DNA of 64,000 bases from Tubulanus polymorphus (taxonomy: Eukaryota > Nemertea > Palaeonemertea > Tubulaniformes > Tubulanidae). The notes below the pieces were generated by a model. The model did no database searches and had not been told where the DNA came from. It saw only the letters and a list, made by a program, of their open reading frames with translations. Each line of letters starts with the position of its first letter. Within the stretch, counting starts at the first letter, position 1. The DNA lies in assembly GCF_964204645.1 (NCBI RefSeq), contig NC_134035.1:6758501-6822500 (forward strand). The letters run 5' to 3'. The position numbers and the translations under genes were made by a program. Below are positions 32,636 to 45,262 of the stretch, piece after piece.

Positions 32636-32758
32636 TGGGGCCCAGTTTCACAAAAAGGATTAAAGCCAAAATCGATCAAAAAAAGATAAACTGAATTAAT
32701 GAAGAAATTAAATCGATTTAAGAGTTAAAACTTTTTGTGGAACTTGGCGGCCCATTTT
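32636..32758. repeat. MITE with GGCCCAGTTTCACAAAAAG ends
   Basis: The arms GGCCCAGTTTCACAAAAAGG and CTTTTTGTGGAACTTGG-like are inverted about 120 bp apart; related to 19795-19925. Confidence 0.6.
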
Positions 32759-33012
32759 ACTCTACTTTATTAGTGCGAGGATGTAGTGTATCATGCTAAA
32801 TTTCAGTAGGCTAGGCCTACTTGTATCCAGTCATGTGCAATATGTACATAGGATTATTAAACTAAGATGAATGTATAGTTCTCTACTCATTTATGAATTG
32901 TATTCTTTTTTATTCGCATATTTTATTTGTAAAATTGTAAAATGAACAAGTTAACTATGAAATAATAATCGATATATGTTAAGTTTATAATTCTTCTCGT
33001 TTTCACTGTCAG

Positions 33013-36000
33013 GAGAGGAGGAAGCCAATGCCTAACGAGAGAAATCCCAGAATAGAATCAGCCCAAAATGAAAAGTTCTATAGCAAAGTGGTATATATTT
33101 TGAGCAACATATATGCTAAATACTATTAGCCATAGATTATACCGATGTATATAGAATTTTACTCAAGAACTTAACATTTTTGGCTGAATCTATTGTGGGA
33201 TTTCTCTCATTATTCATATTGTTTATCTTTCAAGACTAAGTCTCTTTTGATTTGCTTATTTTATGTGTGAGACCATAGTAAGTGAGGGCAAGTCAAAGAG
33301 GCTGGTTGCAGTAGTGATGTGCTGGAGGCATTTGGAATGACACTACACCTCCGAGGACCAGAGAAGTAGGAGCCGGTGTTTGGATGACTGATCTCGTATC
33401 TTGTCAAGGACCCTGACTTGATTGAGTACCTGGCAGACAGTCGTCCTGATTGGTCAAGTGACTTCATTTAGATAATGTAGTCACCTGGGAAAGATTTCGC
33501 ACTCATCTCGGACACTAGTTTACCCCTTTTAGACCTTTTATTCCTGGAGTCGGCCATTATTCATTCATCAACCTTCAGAGGATGACATTTTCCCTTTTCA
33601 CTACCAGTCCTCTAGTTCATGGAGTTTCATCGATGTTCATTGCTGCATTTGGTTGAATGACTGGACTGGTTCCAGACGTACTCTGATTGCGCACCTAGTT
33701 TTTAAAGATTATAGCCCTTGATTTTTTTCCTCTTACACTCGCTTGTGTGCATCCATATTGAACTCACTTGTGTGCATCCATATTTGAATGTAGTTTATAG
33801 TTTTGTCAACCCTCTACATTTTATATTTGATAGGCCTCAAACAGTCGCACTAAAGCTTCTGTGTCATGTGATCACATGCCAGATGATGATAAGTATGTTT
33901 TGAGAAATGACGTTTCCACTGAGACATGCTCATTAGAAAACTAGAATTTCATCCCATGTTAATGATAGATTTTCAGATACAAATCCTATAGATCATTCAG
34001 AGAAAGCACATGACTCTGCTAAGAAAGCATCATCTAAGTAAGTCTATCTATGAAACTTATTATATTCTAAAAGGTTTTTCAGGAAAAATTTCAACAGGTC
34101 TTGATAGTCTTAATGTTTAATAATTGACTGCATTATCGTAGGATACATCTCCTTGCTCGGAATTGTGGTCTTTTGTTCTCTCCCCACCACGGATAGTTTG
34201 ATATTAAATTTAATATTTTCCCTTTATATTGGTACGTATGCATATTTTGTTAACCCAATCAATTGCACATTGGTAGCCCATGATATGGTATGGTTATGTT
34301 GAGTTAGAAGGCGATGGCTTCTGCTATATGTTAACCATGGAATATTATGGTATATATGCTCAATTGATTGGCACTATGGCATTTAAAAGTCAGTGTCATT
34401 CATCTATTGCTGTATTTGTTCATCAGGGGGTGTTGAATATTGAAATTTTGGCTGTCAAATATTTTTCGAAGTTGTCAGTTTAACTAGTTTAACCAAGAAA
34501 ACTTTATTGATTAAAAAAAGAGCACAATTGGTACAAAATATTATTCAATGCCCACAAATGCTGGTGGTTAAACCTAAGAATGGCTTATGGTTCAGTTTGT
34601 TTTAGGATACAAAATTGTTCATTTTATTACGTAAGATACTTGAGACTAAAAGCTGGCCAATTTATTCGCTACAATAAATTTTCATTCATTTTATAACAGA
34701 ATTACAGATGATGTGAAAAGATCTGATGTGAAAAAAAGAGGTAAGCTAAGATAGCATGGGTTATTCAGATACATTCTCACCTTTGTTTTATAAAATACCT
34801 TTGTTTTATAAAATCAGAAATGATTTCCTGGTGGGAATGAATCTTTTTCCTTACTGCTAGGCCACAAATTAAAATGATTGGTTTCATAAGGCATTAGGCC
34901 TATGTATGAATGTGAATAGAGGTGTTTCATTTTTTAGTCAAAAAAAGCTCGGTTATGGATAAAGAATATCTGGATGTTGTCGAACAGTTTCTTGAAAACC
35001 CAATGCATCCAGATGTTAAGAATTATTTTCCCAACAGCCAAAGCTTAGCCAAATTCCGACATCAGGTAAATGTTCTCGTTGTGAATGCTTGACGACTTGT
35101 ATCACTACAATTTTCTCATAATAGAACTGATTTATGAAGTGATGCTTCGTCTTATTTTGCAGGTCAAAACCAAAGGTTTTACTTTAAAAGAGGAGGAAAA
35201 CGGTGATAAGAATGTAGTTGCACCATGCAAAAGTGATGTACGTATCTTACATGGAAAATATCATTTTATTGCAGTATGTACAGAAGTTATTCATTAGCTC
35301 CAAATGGGTTGTTTCAGGTTTCAAGGAAACTCAGAGTTATCCCTTTGGAAGATTTTGATCAAATCATATTATCCTGTCACGAGGCTATTGGGCATGGTGG
35401 AGAGAATGCTACATTTAAAAAGGTAAAATTATTCCCTGAGGTTTTAGTTAATCATATCTTTAATCACTTATTCAAAAGATCAACTTTCAGGTTCAAGAAA
35501 ACTACTTCGGTGTCATTCGAATTCATGTAAGGAATACCTTGAAAAAATGCAAAGTGTGCACACTGAAATCATCGCAAACTGGCAGAGCCCCAGTCATTCC
35601 GATCATTAGCCAAAATGTATTCGAAAGAATTCAGGTAAGACATAACTTTTATTTAAGGTCTGAGTACTATTATCGTTAATTCATACATGTATATTCATTT
35701 CAGGTTGACTTGATTGATATGCAACGTCAAGAAACAGAAGGTTATCGCTTCATATTGCATGCTATTGACCATGCCTCCAAATTTCATTTTCTGTGGCCCT
35801 TGAAGGGAAAATTTGCGACTGATGTGAAAGATGCTCTCAGGATCCTATTCAGTTTTACTGGGCTACCCAAAATTCTTCAATGTGATAATGGAGGTGAATT
35901 TTCTGACCGGGAACTGGGTGATCTTCTGTCTGAATGGCCCTCCAGCTGTAAAATTGTCCATGGTAGACCTCGTCATCCCCAGAGCCAGGGCTTAGTAGAA

Positions 36001-37620
36001 CGGGGTCATCGTATCGTGGCTGATAAAATTGCCTCATTCAAAGCGTCTTTCACTGGAAAAGGAGAATTTCCATGGCATCATTATTTACCACGAATTATGT
36101 GTAAGTAAAATTGAACACGATATCTTGATTAATTCATAATATGCTTCCCCTATATGCTCAATGTTTTTTGCTTCTTTAGATATGATCAACACTACGTATT
36201 CCACACGAATAAAATGTACCCCCTATGAATGTGTGTATGGGCAAAAACCCCCAAATATTGCACTTCAGGTAAAATTTGTAGTTACTTCAGCAAATGGTAT
36301 TTATATCATTATTCAGTCCTTATAAGAAATTGTATTTGATTTCAGTCAAATGAACATAATGACGAAGAGGAGGGCAATGCAGAAGTATGTACTAATACTC
36401 ACTAAAATCTATTTTAGGGCAGGGCTGTAGGAACCGGGGAGCCATGCCCCCCCCCCCATTTTCTGACTCTTGCCTATGACTTCCTACATGCCTAGGGTAG
36501 GTCTCCATAGTACCTAGTGGCAGAAATGGTGAAACTGTGAGCTTATATCATTCCTAATTTCAACCAGGAAGTACTCAGAATGTACCTAAATGATATAATT
36601 TTTCAAAATTTTATGACCATTTAGTGCTTTGTGCCTGCTACGCCGTCATTATGGGCCACAATTCGTTCCTATGGCCCTGTAGGGTGTAGTAAGAAATTAA
36701 GTTTCAAATACAGTAGTATCACAAAGTCAAAATACCTTTCAAAATTAATCAACATCTTGTAAACAGAGCCAGGCTGTAGATATTATCTTTATGCATGTTT
36801 TTTTTATAATACTTACCAAGTATCAGTAATCCATATTCTTTTTCATAGGACATAACAATTCAGAGTGATGAAGATATTACGGTGTGTACATGCTTGATTG
36901 ATTATCTTGTGTATATATTCGATTTAATTTTAAATACAAATATGTCTATCTCATCTCCTGCAGAATAAGGCTCATTGAAATCTTGTCCTGAGAAAAGATA
37001 ACTGCCAACTTGCATTTTATAAAGAGATACTTACAGTATTTCATTAATGTAAACTTTGTGGCATTTCTAAGAGATGTATATTTAAAAAATTAACAATTTT
37101 TCAAGTGTCAGAAAATCGACATTTATTGCAAGTGCAGTGTTTACCAATTTTCATATCTGTATATCACTCAACTTTTTTCAGATGGAACCAAATGCCTCAA
37201 CCACTTCGCAAGTAAGCCTTTTTAACAATGCACAAAACTTGTCACTTTGCTATAACCTAAACTCTACTTACTACATTTGGCCTTATTTTAAGCTGGCTAA
37301 CCAATGCACCACTTCCATTCTAGGGATTTGATTTTAGTGAGCTGCCAATAAAGAGAGTTAAGGTTGCTAATGAGCTAGCAACTAAGGAAGCTCACCAAAA
37401 AATTAGGATGGCTGCTAACCTTGCCTCCTTAAAAGGCGCAAAAAGGATGTTGAAAAGGGGATACAAAGAACAACTAATATTCAAAGTTGGGGATTTTGTA
37501 ACGGTGAAAATTCCTGAGCAAGACCGCCACAAAATAGATCTACGTAGACTCCCTGGTGTGGTAGTCCAAGTGAAAAAGTTTAAGAATGGAAACTTTTATA
37601 TAATACGGTTTGTCAGATAA
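33013..37620 (+). CDS. Intron-rich KRBA2/Ginger-like DDE integrase, 3' half of a fusion gene
   Basis: Exons by splice site and phase: 33013-33090, 33834-33892, 34700-34740, 34938-35065, 35163-35237, 35318-35422, 35491-35634, 35704-36100, 36180-36268, 36346-36384, 36849-36881, 37182-37211 and 37324-37620. An HHCC zinc domain is split over two exons (SCHEAIGHGG; KCKVCTLK). The rve core has VDLIDM, LQCDNGGEFSD and SQGLVERGHR, giving D, D and E with about 37 residues between the last two. YECVYGQKP and a C-terminal SH3-like block (GDFVTVKIPEQDR) follow. A candidate exon at 33976-34037 does not fit the phase. The catalytic residues look intact. It is either a domesticated gene or the transposase of a Ginger-like DNA transposon. 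Confidence 0.85.
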
Positions 37621-39235
37621 TTTCATAAATCGTAAAGCAAAAATGGTTGATTTTATGTTGATATCTTACGTTGATATGTTAAGAAAATATATAAGTCGAC
37701 GTCAACATCATTTCAACGTAGAAACAATGTGACAAATTTCTCAACGTTTTTCCAACGTTGAATTAAGGTTGTGTGCTAGCTGGGTATGCAGAATTGGATT
37801 CATTGTTATTATAGGATGATAGTTCATGGGCATCAAAAGTGCTACAACATGCCCTTGATATGAAGCTTTTTAAAGTTTATCAGACACGTGTTTTGGAGTA
37901 AACCGAATAGCCCTTAAAATACCGATTCCACATGGTTTAACGGTCAGTGTCTATGCTCTGCGAGACAGTAGTCATATATTTTTCACGACAAACGCACGAT
38001 TTAAATTGGTCTCCTAAGGTATCTATTATACTTTCTTTCACTTCTCTATTATATTACATAACTGAGTAATTCTTACATTGGATTGCCTAATTACAGGTGG
38101 AAAGAGGTCAGATGGCATGAAAATCGACTGTGGCTGATTAATTGGCGCGTGTATATAAAGCGTCGAGGTTTCAAAAGGTGTAGCCAAAACGCTTCTATCA
38201 TCAAGGGTTGACAAATTATCCGAAGATAAATGAAAACTTCACCTTAGTTGTTGATCGTCAGTTGATTTTGTTGTAATTATTTCGTCTGGATAAATCGACA
38301 CATAATTCATTTCAAAATCTGTGTTCAGTAGATATTCTTTCAATAAAATAAAGATCTATTTGACTAATTTCTGACTAATGTATTCAAGAGTGGATTCGAA
38401 TTGATCTCAAAACCAGAGAAAGCATTCTTCAAAAAATTAGAAGATCCTAGACTCATATATATAGCCAGTAAAAATTGTCTTGAACTCATCTCGATAATCT
38501 ATAAGATAGATCACACAAATTCTTATAAATCAGGTATATTCCTAATTCATTTTAAGTTCATAATTGCCACTGAATTTTACCAATACCGGTATACCACTTG
38601 GAACGTGCATAAATACAAATAGTTATTATTCATCAATGAATTGTTCACCAATTAACTTTTTCTCTGTGGAAAGAACAAAGGCGAACCTCTGAACCTGTGA
38701 GCAAATAAGAACATAAATGATTACCCATATTATAAGCTGAAAGCATCATTAGGTAACCTTGATAAAATAAGGAAGTTTGCTTACCAGGAAAGATGGATTC
38801 AACAGCATTAATTTAACAGCATTAATTGCCCTTGAAAAATCGGTCAGAAAATCACTTGGATGCCATTCAGGATTCCATTTAGTGAACACACCAACAGGAT
38901 GCTTGATTCGTTACTCGGAAAATCGCGGATAAAAAGGATTCGGTGCCCAAGTTGACTTTTCATAAGTGTTCGACATGTGAAAAAATGTTTGTTTCCGTAG
39001 AGCTGATAAAAAAACATAAATGTTATGGTGAGTCCTTATATAAGACAAAGCTAAATACGTGCAGAGTGGTTGTGACACGTATCCACGTATAGTCTTTGAA
39101 AATTGTCATGTCGTCTTAATCACAATCTACCTTTCAAGGCTTGGCCTGGCTTATCTCTTCTATTTTGCTGTCAAACAAATATGACATTTAATGTATTACA
39201 TTTCATTATAATTCTTCTTTTTTTCTTTCATTAAG
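37621..39235. other. Intergenic, repeat remnants only
   Basis: 37720-37795 has repeated CAACGT/ACGTTG words and GTGTGCTAGCTGGG, a MITE-like end also suggested at about 61540-61690. Nothing else is supported. Confidence 0.45.
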
Positions 39236-39960
39236 CAGTTGCCTCACGCGCTCAACTTCAATCAAGATTACAAGCCAAAGCAGCTACATTTGCAGTGCCT
39301 TCTCAACAAGGAACAAAGCCGGAAATAGAATTACAGTTCCAACAAGAATCTGAAAGACCGGCACGGTCTGGCATGAGCAGTAATGAATCCGAAAATGGCC
39401 AGGTTCCAATTGACAATAAGCCTATATGTTCTTATGATTACAACAGTGTTGGTTGTGGTATGTAGGTCTATCTAGGCTTTGCTTCTCTCCCTGACCCTTC
39501 CATATCCGACATCTTGATCTTTACATGATTTTAACAAATTTCTTATTCCATTTCAGATGACATTGCTACATGGAAAAGAACAGAGTCACTTCTTCTGATT
39601 GACATATATCGAGAATGGGAGCCAAAAATCAAGAAAAAATGGCCCTGTGGGAAAAAATAGCACAATTGATGTTGGCCAAAGGTTATAAATTTACTTGCGC
39701 ACAAATAGAAAACAGATGGAAGACCCTTGTGTGAGGTTTGAAAAAAGTAAGTGACCACAATTCAAAAAGTCACGTATGCCCGACACACCCATTCGAAAAT
39801 GAAATGGAATTTGTGTTCAAACGTCAAGCCTCAGCCTCATTATGTTGCAGGTTCAACCATAGACGAAGAAACTTTTGCCTCAGAAATCAGCGAGTCGAGG
39901 ACTGAGCGAGATGAGACCCCCACCACCAAAGAAGAGAAAATTGAACGTCTCCCAGGTATA
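39236..39960 (+). pseudogene. Myb/SANT-like protein of a PIF/Harbinger transposon
   Basis: Two exon-like open stretches (39239-39459; 39557-39840) with AG and GT at their edges give a polar lead and then a trihelix/SANT-like domain: TWKRTESLLLIDIYREW, ALWEKIAQLM, then QIENRWKTLV and KKVSDHNSKS. A frame change in an A-run near 39640 and a TGA near 39733 break it. It converges with the Harbinger transposase downstream, the usual two-gene layout. In such elements this protein helps the transposase bind DNA. Confidence 0.65.
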
Positions 39961-39968
39961 AGATGTAC

Positions 39969-40896
39969 TCAATGAGCACATGACAAGAAGTCATTTATAT
40001 CGTCATTGATACAGATATTATGGAATATGCAACAGACTATTATTGCATCAACTGCAGTTTTATTTGACTTGGTGTCTATGATTTTAAGTCTTCGAAATCT
40101 ACCCTTCAATAAACCAAATGCTCTTTCGATGGGAACCCTTGCCGAAGAAAGTCTATGATTAAAACGACGCTGTCTACGAGTTAGGTGTCCATTGTCACGA
40201 AAAGGTTTCATAAGACTCTTTCTTAATGGATAAGCACCGTCTCCAACTAGATAATTGTTCTCACCACAGTAGTTGGGTGCAATGTCAAACACATCTGAGT
40301 TTCTAAAAATTCGGGCATCATTCACACTTCCAGGCCAGCCAGCAAGGACATGAATAAATGATAAGTTAGCAGTACAAACACCTTGCAAAACAAGGTTTGT
40401 GTTCTTATATTTAGGATTGTTTCAATTAATAAATTCTCGATTTATTATCTTATCATCCGTTCACCACGTTTGAGTGTGGTTGTCGTACCACCTTGCAAAA
40501 CAATGGAATGATATTTCTTTCGATTAACATACACTTGTGCATGCTCATGTGGAGCTATAATGCTGAAGTGTGTTCCATCTAAAGCCCCAAGTATATTCGG
40601 AAATTGAGAACTTATGAGAAATTCATCTTTTATTTTGTTCTTCGCAAATCATCGAAAGGTAATTGTATGAACTTTTTCTTCAAATGCGTCATAACAACAT
40701 TAGACACACGATTACTTGATTTAAGAATGGTAGAATCAGTAACACCAAAGCGATCAGCCATTCTATGTATTGTTTCCTGATGGGAAATATACCATATAGT
40801 TATAAGTAACTGTTTTTTGATCGTAATTGGTTTTCTTCCACCACAGTCCTCATTAGGCCTTTGTCTTAAATATGGTCCTATATTCCGCATAATCAC
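39969..40896 (-). pseudogene. PIF/Harbinger (HARBI1-like) DDE transposase, frame-broken
   Basis: The N-terminal part (40896-40630) has a helix-turn-helix-like MADRFGVTDSTILK. The middle (about 40630-40389) reads the NILGALDGTHF region with frame changes. The C-terminal part (40388-39969) has GWPGSVNDARIFRNS, GDGAYPL and PIERAFGLLKGRFRRL, giving the DDE residues. It would cut and paste the element. TIRs and the 3-bp target duplication were not found. Confidence 0.85.
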
Positions 40897-41495
40897 TTCA
40901 TATGTAGCTTTAGATATTCGGAAGAATCTGCTAAAATCATCTGCGGTATCGTGGAATTACATTCTCGACGTAGTTTCTACATTATTCCCTATCTTCTGTT
41001 GTTCTAAAAAAAGAAACAAAACATATATTATTGCACACGTAACAATTTAAGGTCTTAGTGATAGAGCTTTAGTGAAAAAATCCGATCGCAAAACTTAACC
41101 ACAGCAAAGTGACAGAACTTACTGCCTAATCTTACTGAATGGAATGAGCCTCTGTTGATGAGGCTGGGAGGAGGTATAGTAGTAGTGTCTTAAAGACGAT
41201 CATTGGCATGTTAGAAGAGATAAGTACGCAAGAATTAGCTCGTAGACTAACATTACTTACATGGTAATAAGCAAACAGCACATGCTAAATGTGTAGCTAT
41301 TAACTTCTGTGTAGAAGGCTTCCTCCGTACATTCTTCCAACAATAATGGGATGAACGATCGAAATAATGCCGCCTTGTCCATCATATTTGTTACTCTGAT
41401 AACACGGATACCGCTTGTTTCCGCTGTGCTCCAGAGTAACATTCGGAGTACTCCGAATCGTCGAATCAAGCATGTCTGCAAGTGCCTCTCTTATG

Positions 41496-42193
41496 CTATG
41501 CTGAAGCGAATCCTATGAAACCCCGAACTTCACTTACGGATGTAGGGGTTTTAGTATTTTCAGGATCAGGCTCGATACCCGCCTCAGAAACTACGTGGGC
41601 AACGTAAAGAACTTTCTCCTGGAAGAACGAACAATTCGACGGTTTAAGTTTCAGGCCAGCATTTTTCAGCTTCTGGAAAACATTGTCCAACCGCACTAGA
41701 AGTTGTTCAATCGAGTTCGAAAATACGATGATGTCATCGATATAAACGAGACACTCTTTCAACGAAAGATCACAGAGGCTACGCTCCATTAAGCGTTGGA
41801 ATGTAGACGGAGCTCCGGTAAGTCAAAAGGCATTACCTCACACTCATAAAATCCTAAACCTGTGCCTACGTTGAAAGCAGTGTACTGCTTACTCTCCTTG
41901 TCCATTTGAACTTGCCAATAGCCGGATTTTAGATCCAGGCAAGAAAAATATCGGGAACCATAGAGGGCGTTAAGTTGCTCGTCATTGCGAGGCAAACAAT
42001 AGCGATCTGGGATAGTACGTTTATTTAACTCCCGGTAGTAGATACAAAATCGCAACTCACCGGTCTTCTTTCTGACTAAGACTAAAACTACCAGTGACGC
42101 GAACGCGCTGGATGACGGTTTTATAACCCCAATCTCGAGCATCATACGGAGATGGTCCCCAACCTCATCCACCATACCAGGCGGAATTCTCAT
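41496..42193 (-). pseudogene. pol: Ty3/Gypsy reverse transcriptase, downstream part of a split element
   Basis: On the - strand the frame begins at the edge of copy B with RIPPGMVDEVGDHL, then GVIKPSSSAF, CLDLKSGYWQVQM and, after a frame break near 41790, YIDDIIVFS and KPSNCSFF. It ends at EVRGFIGFAS. The gag-protease part of the same element lies beyond copy B at 49069-50471 in the same orientation, so copy B split it. RNase H and integrase are missing. Confidence 0.85.
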
Positions 42194-42375
42194 AAAAAAT
42201 CAAAGAATAAATTCTCGCACGCTCGAATTTATTTTTTCATTTTTTACTCACTCGCCCCTTCAACCTTTGATATGAACCCCCATATTCCCTATTACTCTTA
42301 AAATATTCATATATATGAAGAACATATAAATGAATAACTTCTAAAATCAATTTTAATAAAAAATTTAGTATTAAA

Positions 42376-43255
42376 ATGGAAGCAAATAAGAAGTACTACT
42401 GTCCAACATGTAAAATCAATATAGATAAATCCCAAAAAGCAAGACACAATAAAATTAAAACACATTTAGAAAATAAATTTAAGTGAGAATATAAAGATGA
42501 TATATTAGAAACTAAATTAGATGAATTAAAGAATGAAAAAGAAACATACAAATTTGATACATGTAATCAATCATTCAGTGATAAAAGATATTATAAAGAA
42601 CATTTAAAATCTAAAAGTCATATTAGAAATATGGATAATGATAACTTATTTTCATTATTTAACATTAAAAATATATTAACATTTATATTGAAAATTATAT
42701 CTCAGCAACAAATTTAGTGTATGGAAGACAATATAAAATTGATAATATTTCTATAATCAATCAAGTATTATCAAATGAAGCATATTTAATTATTGAACTG
42801 ATAGATAATGGAATCAAAAACCCTAACATATTTAATACAGTTTTAAATCATAAAGGAACTTTAGATGAAAAAATTATAAATATTCTTGAAACTCCTTTCA
42901 ATGAAAAAAATGATGATTTAATACTTTCTAGAGGTTACAATAATTTGATTAACTTAAGAATTGAAAAAAGACAATTATATTTTTCAAATTTTGATGATAA
43001 ACCAATTATCTATAATGAAAATTCATCAAATATTGGTATTCAATGTGAATTAGATAATGAAAAATCATTTAAAGATGTTGGAACTCAATGTAACTCAGAT
43101 AATGAAATTGTCACGCCAAAATATAATCCTAATGAAAGCGTTTTATGTAATATTGTGGAAAATATTATACTCGAAGCAATAAATCACACCATCTTCAATC
43201 AAAATATCATAACTCCAAATATGGAAATCAATTTTAATAAAAATATGTATTATAA
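42376..43255 (+). pseudogene. Zinc-finger early protein of element B, frame-broken
   Basis: ATG 42376 opens a C2H2-like finger (YYCPTCKINIDKSQKARH), interrupted by a TGA at 42484; a second finger-like stretch (DTCNQSFSDKRYYKEH) follows. The frame from 42717 gives about 180 residues with FNTVLNHKGTLDEKI and IIYNENSSNIGIQCE. The latter block is shared with the - strand remnant at 60228-60846 in copy C. It is probably an early regulatory or DNA-binding protein; this is inference. Confidence 0.6.
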
Positions 43256-43459
43256 ATGAAGCCAGAACAATCACAAACTATAAATATTCACCATAAGAAA
43301 TGTTCAAAATGTGAATTAGATAAATCATTATCAGAATATTATAAAGATAAAAAGACTAAAGATGATAAAGGTTATTATTGCAAAACTTGTAATAAACTAA
43401 ATTATAAAAAATTCCATAAAAATAATCCAGATTATTATATAGATAATAGTGAAATATAA
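43256..43459 (+). pseudogene. HNH nuclease of element B, truncated to its zinc module
   Basis: The N-terminus (KPEQSQTINI) and the CSKCELDKS...CKTC module match the HNH gene at 5916-6590. The match ends where the Penelope-like sequence begins, so the HNH core was lost at that insertion or deletion. Confidence 0.75.
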
Positions 43460-43461
43460 TT

Positions 43462-44412
43462 TCGGAAGAGTATCCAGATAGTTAAATAATAATAAGAACG
43501 CAACTATCACAATCTTCATGATGATAATGAGTTTATTTACATGTTCAAACGTTTCGATCGATTTCGACTTATCTCTTCGAGTCCTTTTCAAGAAATGACA
43601 TGAAAAGATACAAACTATGTATAGTATACTGTTACTAATTACAGAGAATATCATGCAGGCGTGAAGTGGCCTAGTTTACAAAGTACAAATGGATTATAAA
43701 TATATCAAAATACGTTCAGTAAAAATGAGACACCATGTGTAGGAAGTTGTTTCTACAAATGTCGCATTGTTTTACCAATGTATGTGTTATTTGCATCACG
43801 CAAACATTTGAATTTATAAATAACATTGGCCAACAAGGGTGAAGGAGTATGGGACTTGAGTGAAAAGTAGTTCCTAATTTTGAAAGAAGTAAAGACAATA
43901 CGAATATCCACGTTGTAATATTGTTTGAATAGACTCTTGAGTTTTCTGCCAAATATAATCGAAGGGAGGCCTATGTAAGGAACGAAAAAAAAGTGTTTCG
44001 ACCTTATCTTCCCTGACCATACTAGCGGTAGTATCATCACTACATTTGCTATTCAAAAATCTTCTAAGACACGAATTAAACAAATCTTGTGGGTAGCCAT
44101 TTTTGTGGAAAACGTTTTTTAGGAAATCAATTTCTTGTGAGAAAACAAACCAACTACTGCTTATGGTATATGCTCTATGGAGCAGACATTGGATTAAAAC
44201 AAATTTCCATTTTTGAGGACACATAGCTGAAAAGTTTAGAATCAAGCTAGTGTAAGTTGATTTTCTAAATACATGAGAAGTGAAGGTACCATCATCCGTT
44301 GTTGGGAGCGAAATATACGTATCTAGAAATGGAAGTGTAGACGGTCCTATTTCTGAAGTAAATTTAAGATTAGGGTGTAGTGCAATTAGTTTCTCCGGAG
44401 AAAAAACTTCTA
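43462..44412 (-). mobile_element. Penelope-like retroelement fragment
   Basis: On the - strand, three frames together give the C-terminal part of a Penelope RT and the start of its GIY-YIG endonuclease: HPNLKFTSEIG, STLPFLDTYI, FLKNVFHKNGYP, VPYIGLPSIIFGRKLK, NVDIRIVFTSFKIRNYFS, then NTYIGKT. The endonuclease is broken after YIGKT. The left boundary touches the truncated HNH gene and the right boundary the coiled-coil gene of element B. It is 5'-truncated, as is usual for these elements. Confidence 0.8.
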
Positions 44413-44852
44413 GATGATTCTAAATTACTCAAAGTTGATTCCGCTAATATTTTGTTTTGATTTTTATAAGTGATATTAATATAATAATCATCTTTCAAAT
44501 GATAATAATATTCACCATCTAAAGATTTTAATTCTGTTACTAAAAGTCAGGCGCCTCTATCATTTATATTATACCCAGACCTTTCAAATACAGGTTTGAA
44601 TTTATAAATATATTCATTATATTCTAAATTTTGTTTAACTAAATCTGGATTTTCATTTTCAGGATTTATTCTCGATTTAGTTCTTCTATCAAATTCATCC
44701 GTTGATGGGGCTTTAGAACCACTATCTGCTAAATTAGAATTATATGATCATGGATCATCATTATCAATATTAGTTTCATTAAAATCAGGTTGTGGTTCAT
44801 CACTTATACCGGGGGCGTCACCAAAAGTATCCATTGGAATATCTTCTTCCAT
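44413..44852 (-). pseudogene. Coiled-coil membrane protein of element B, truncated
   Basis: It starts in TTATATAAATGG and encodes an acidic N-terminus like the gene at 169-1599 (DDYYIN/DITYKN and LAESTL/LSESTL match). It has an in-frame TGA near residue 31 and another break, and is cut off at the Penelope junction. Confidence 0.7.
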
Positions 44853-44867
44853 TTATATAATAAAAAA

Positions 44868-45236
44868 TTAAAATTCAAAATATATTATTCCTCCTATTAC
44901 AATTCCTATACAAGTTATAGCTAATTTAGCATTTTCATGGGATTTATTATCATTATCAGTTTTAGATATGTCATGTTGAATATTATCAGTTTTTATATCA
45001 CCGTGTGGGTGCCGTACGGCACTATTTTCTGATGTATTATAATCTTTTATTTTAGAATCATTATCCAATTTAATATTCTTAGTTTTAGTTTCTGTTGATT
45101 GAATATGTTTTTTAATGTTTTCATCTTCCATTAATTTTGGAGCAGTAATAATCTTTTTATTCATATCATTCAATCCAAATGAATTATTTATTGTTGTAGT
45201 CTTAATTAAATTATTATAACCAATTATATTTCCCAT
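44868..45236 (-). CDS. Tail-anchored small membrane protein of element B, 122 aa
   Basis: The start at 45236 (MGNIIGYNN, possible myristoylation) is preferred over one at 45284 that would overlap the upstream gene more. A polar, charged middle is followed by the hydrophobic C-terminus LAITCIGIVIGGIIYF. The C-terminal 45 residues match the partial gene at 2-151. It lacks a clear TATAAATG motif; GAAAATGGG is at the start. The function is unknown. Confidence 0.65.
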   Translation of the reverse strand: MGNIIGYNNLIKTTTINNSFGLNDMNKKIITAPKLMEDENIKKHIQSTETKTKNIKLDNDSKIKDYNTSENSAVRHPHGDIKTDNIQHDISKTDNDNKSHENAKLAITCIGIVIGGIIYFEF

Positions 45237-45262
45237 TTTCAATACTAAATCATTAGAAATAA

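Noticed and set aside
41257-41481. 74-residue - strand ORF after the Gypsy RT
   Set aside because: It shows no RT, RNase H or other domain and the RT match ends before it.
43462-43490. Homology of this spot to the R1/R2 repeats of element A
   Set aside because: The similar TATCCAGATA word belongs to the 3' coding end of the Penelope-like element.
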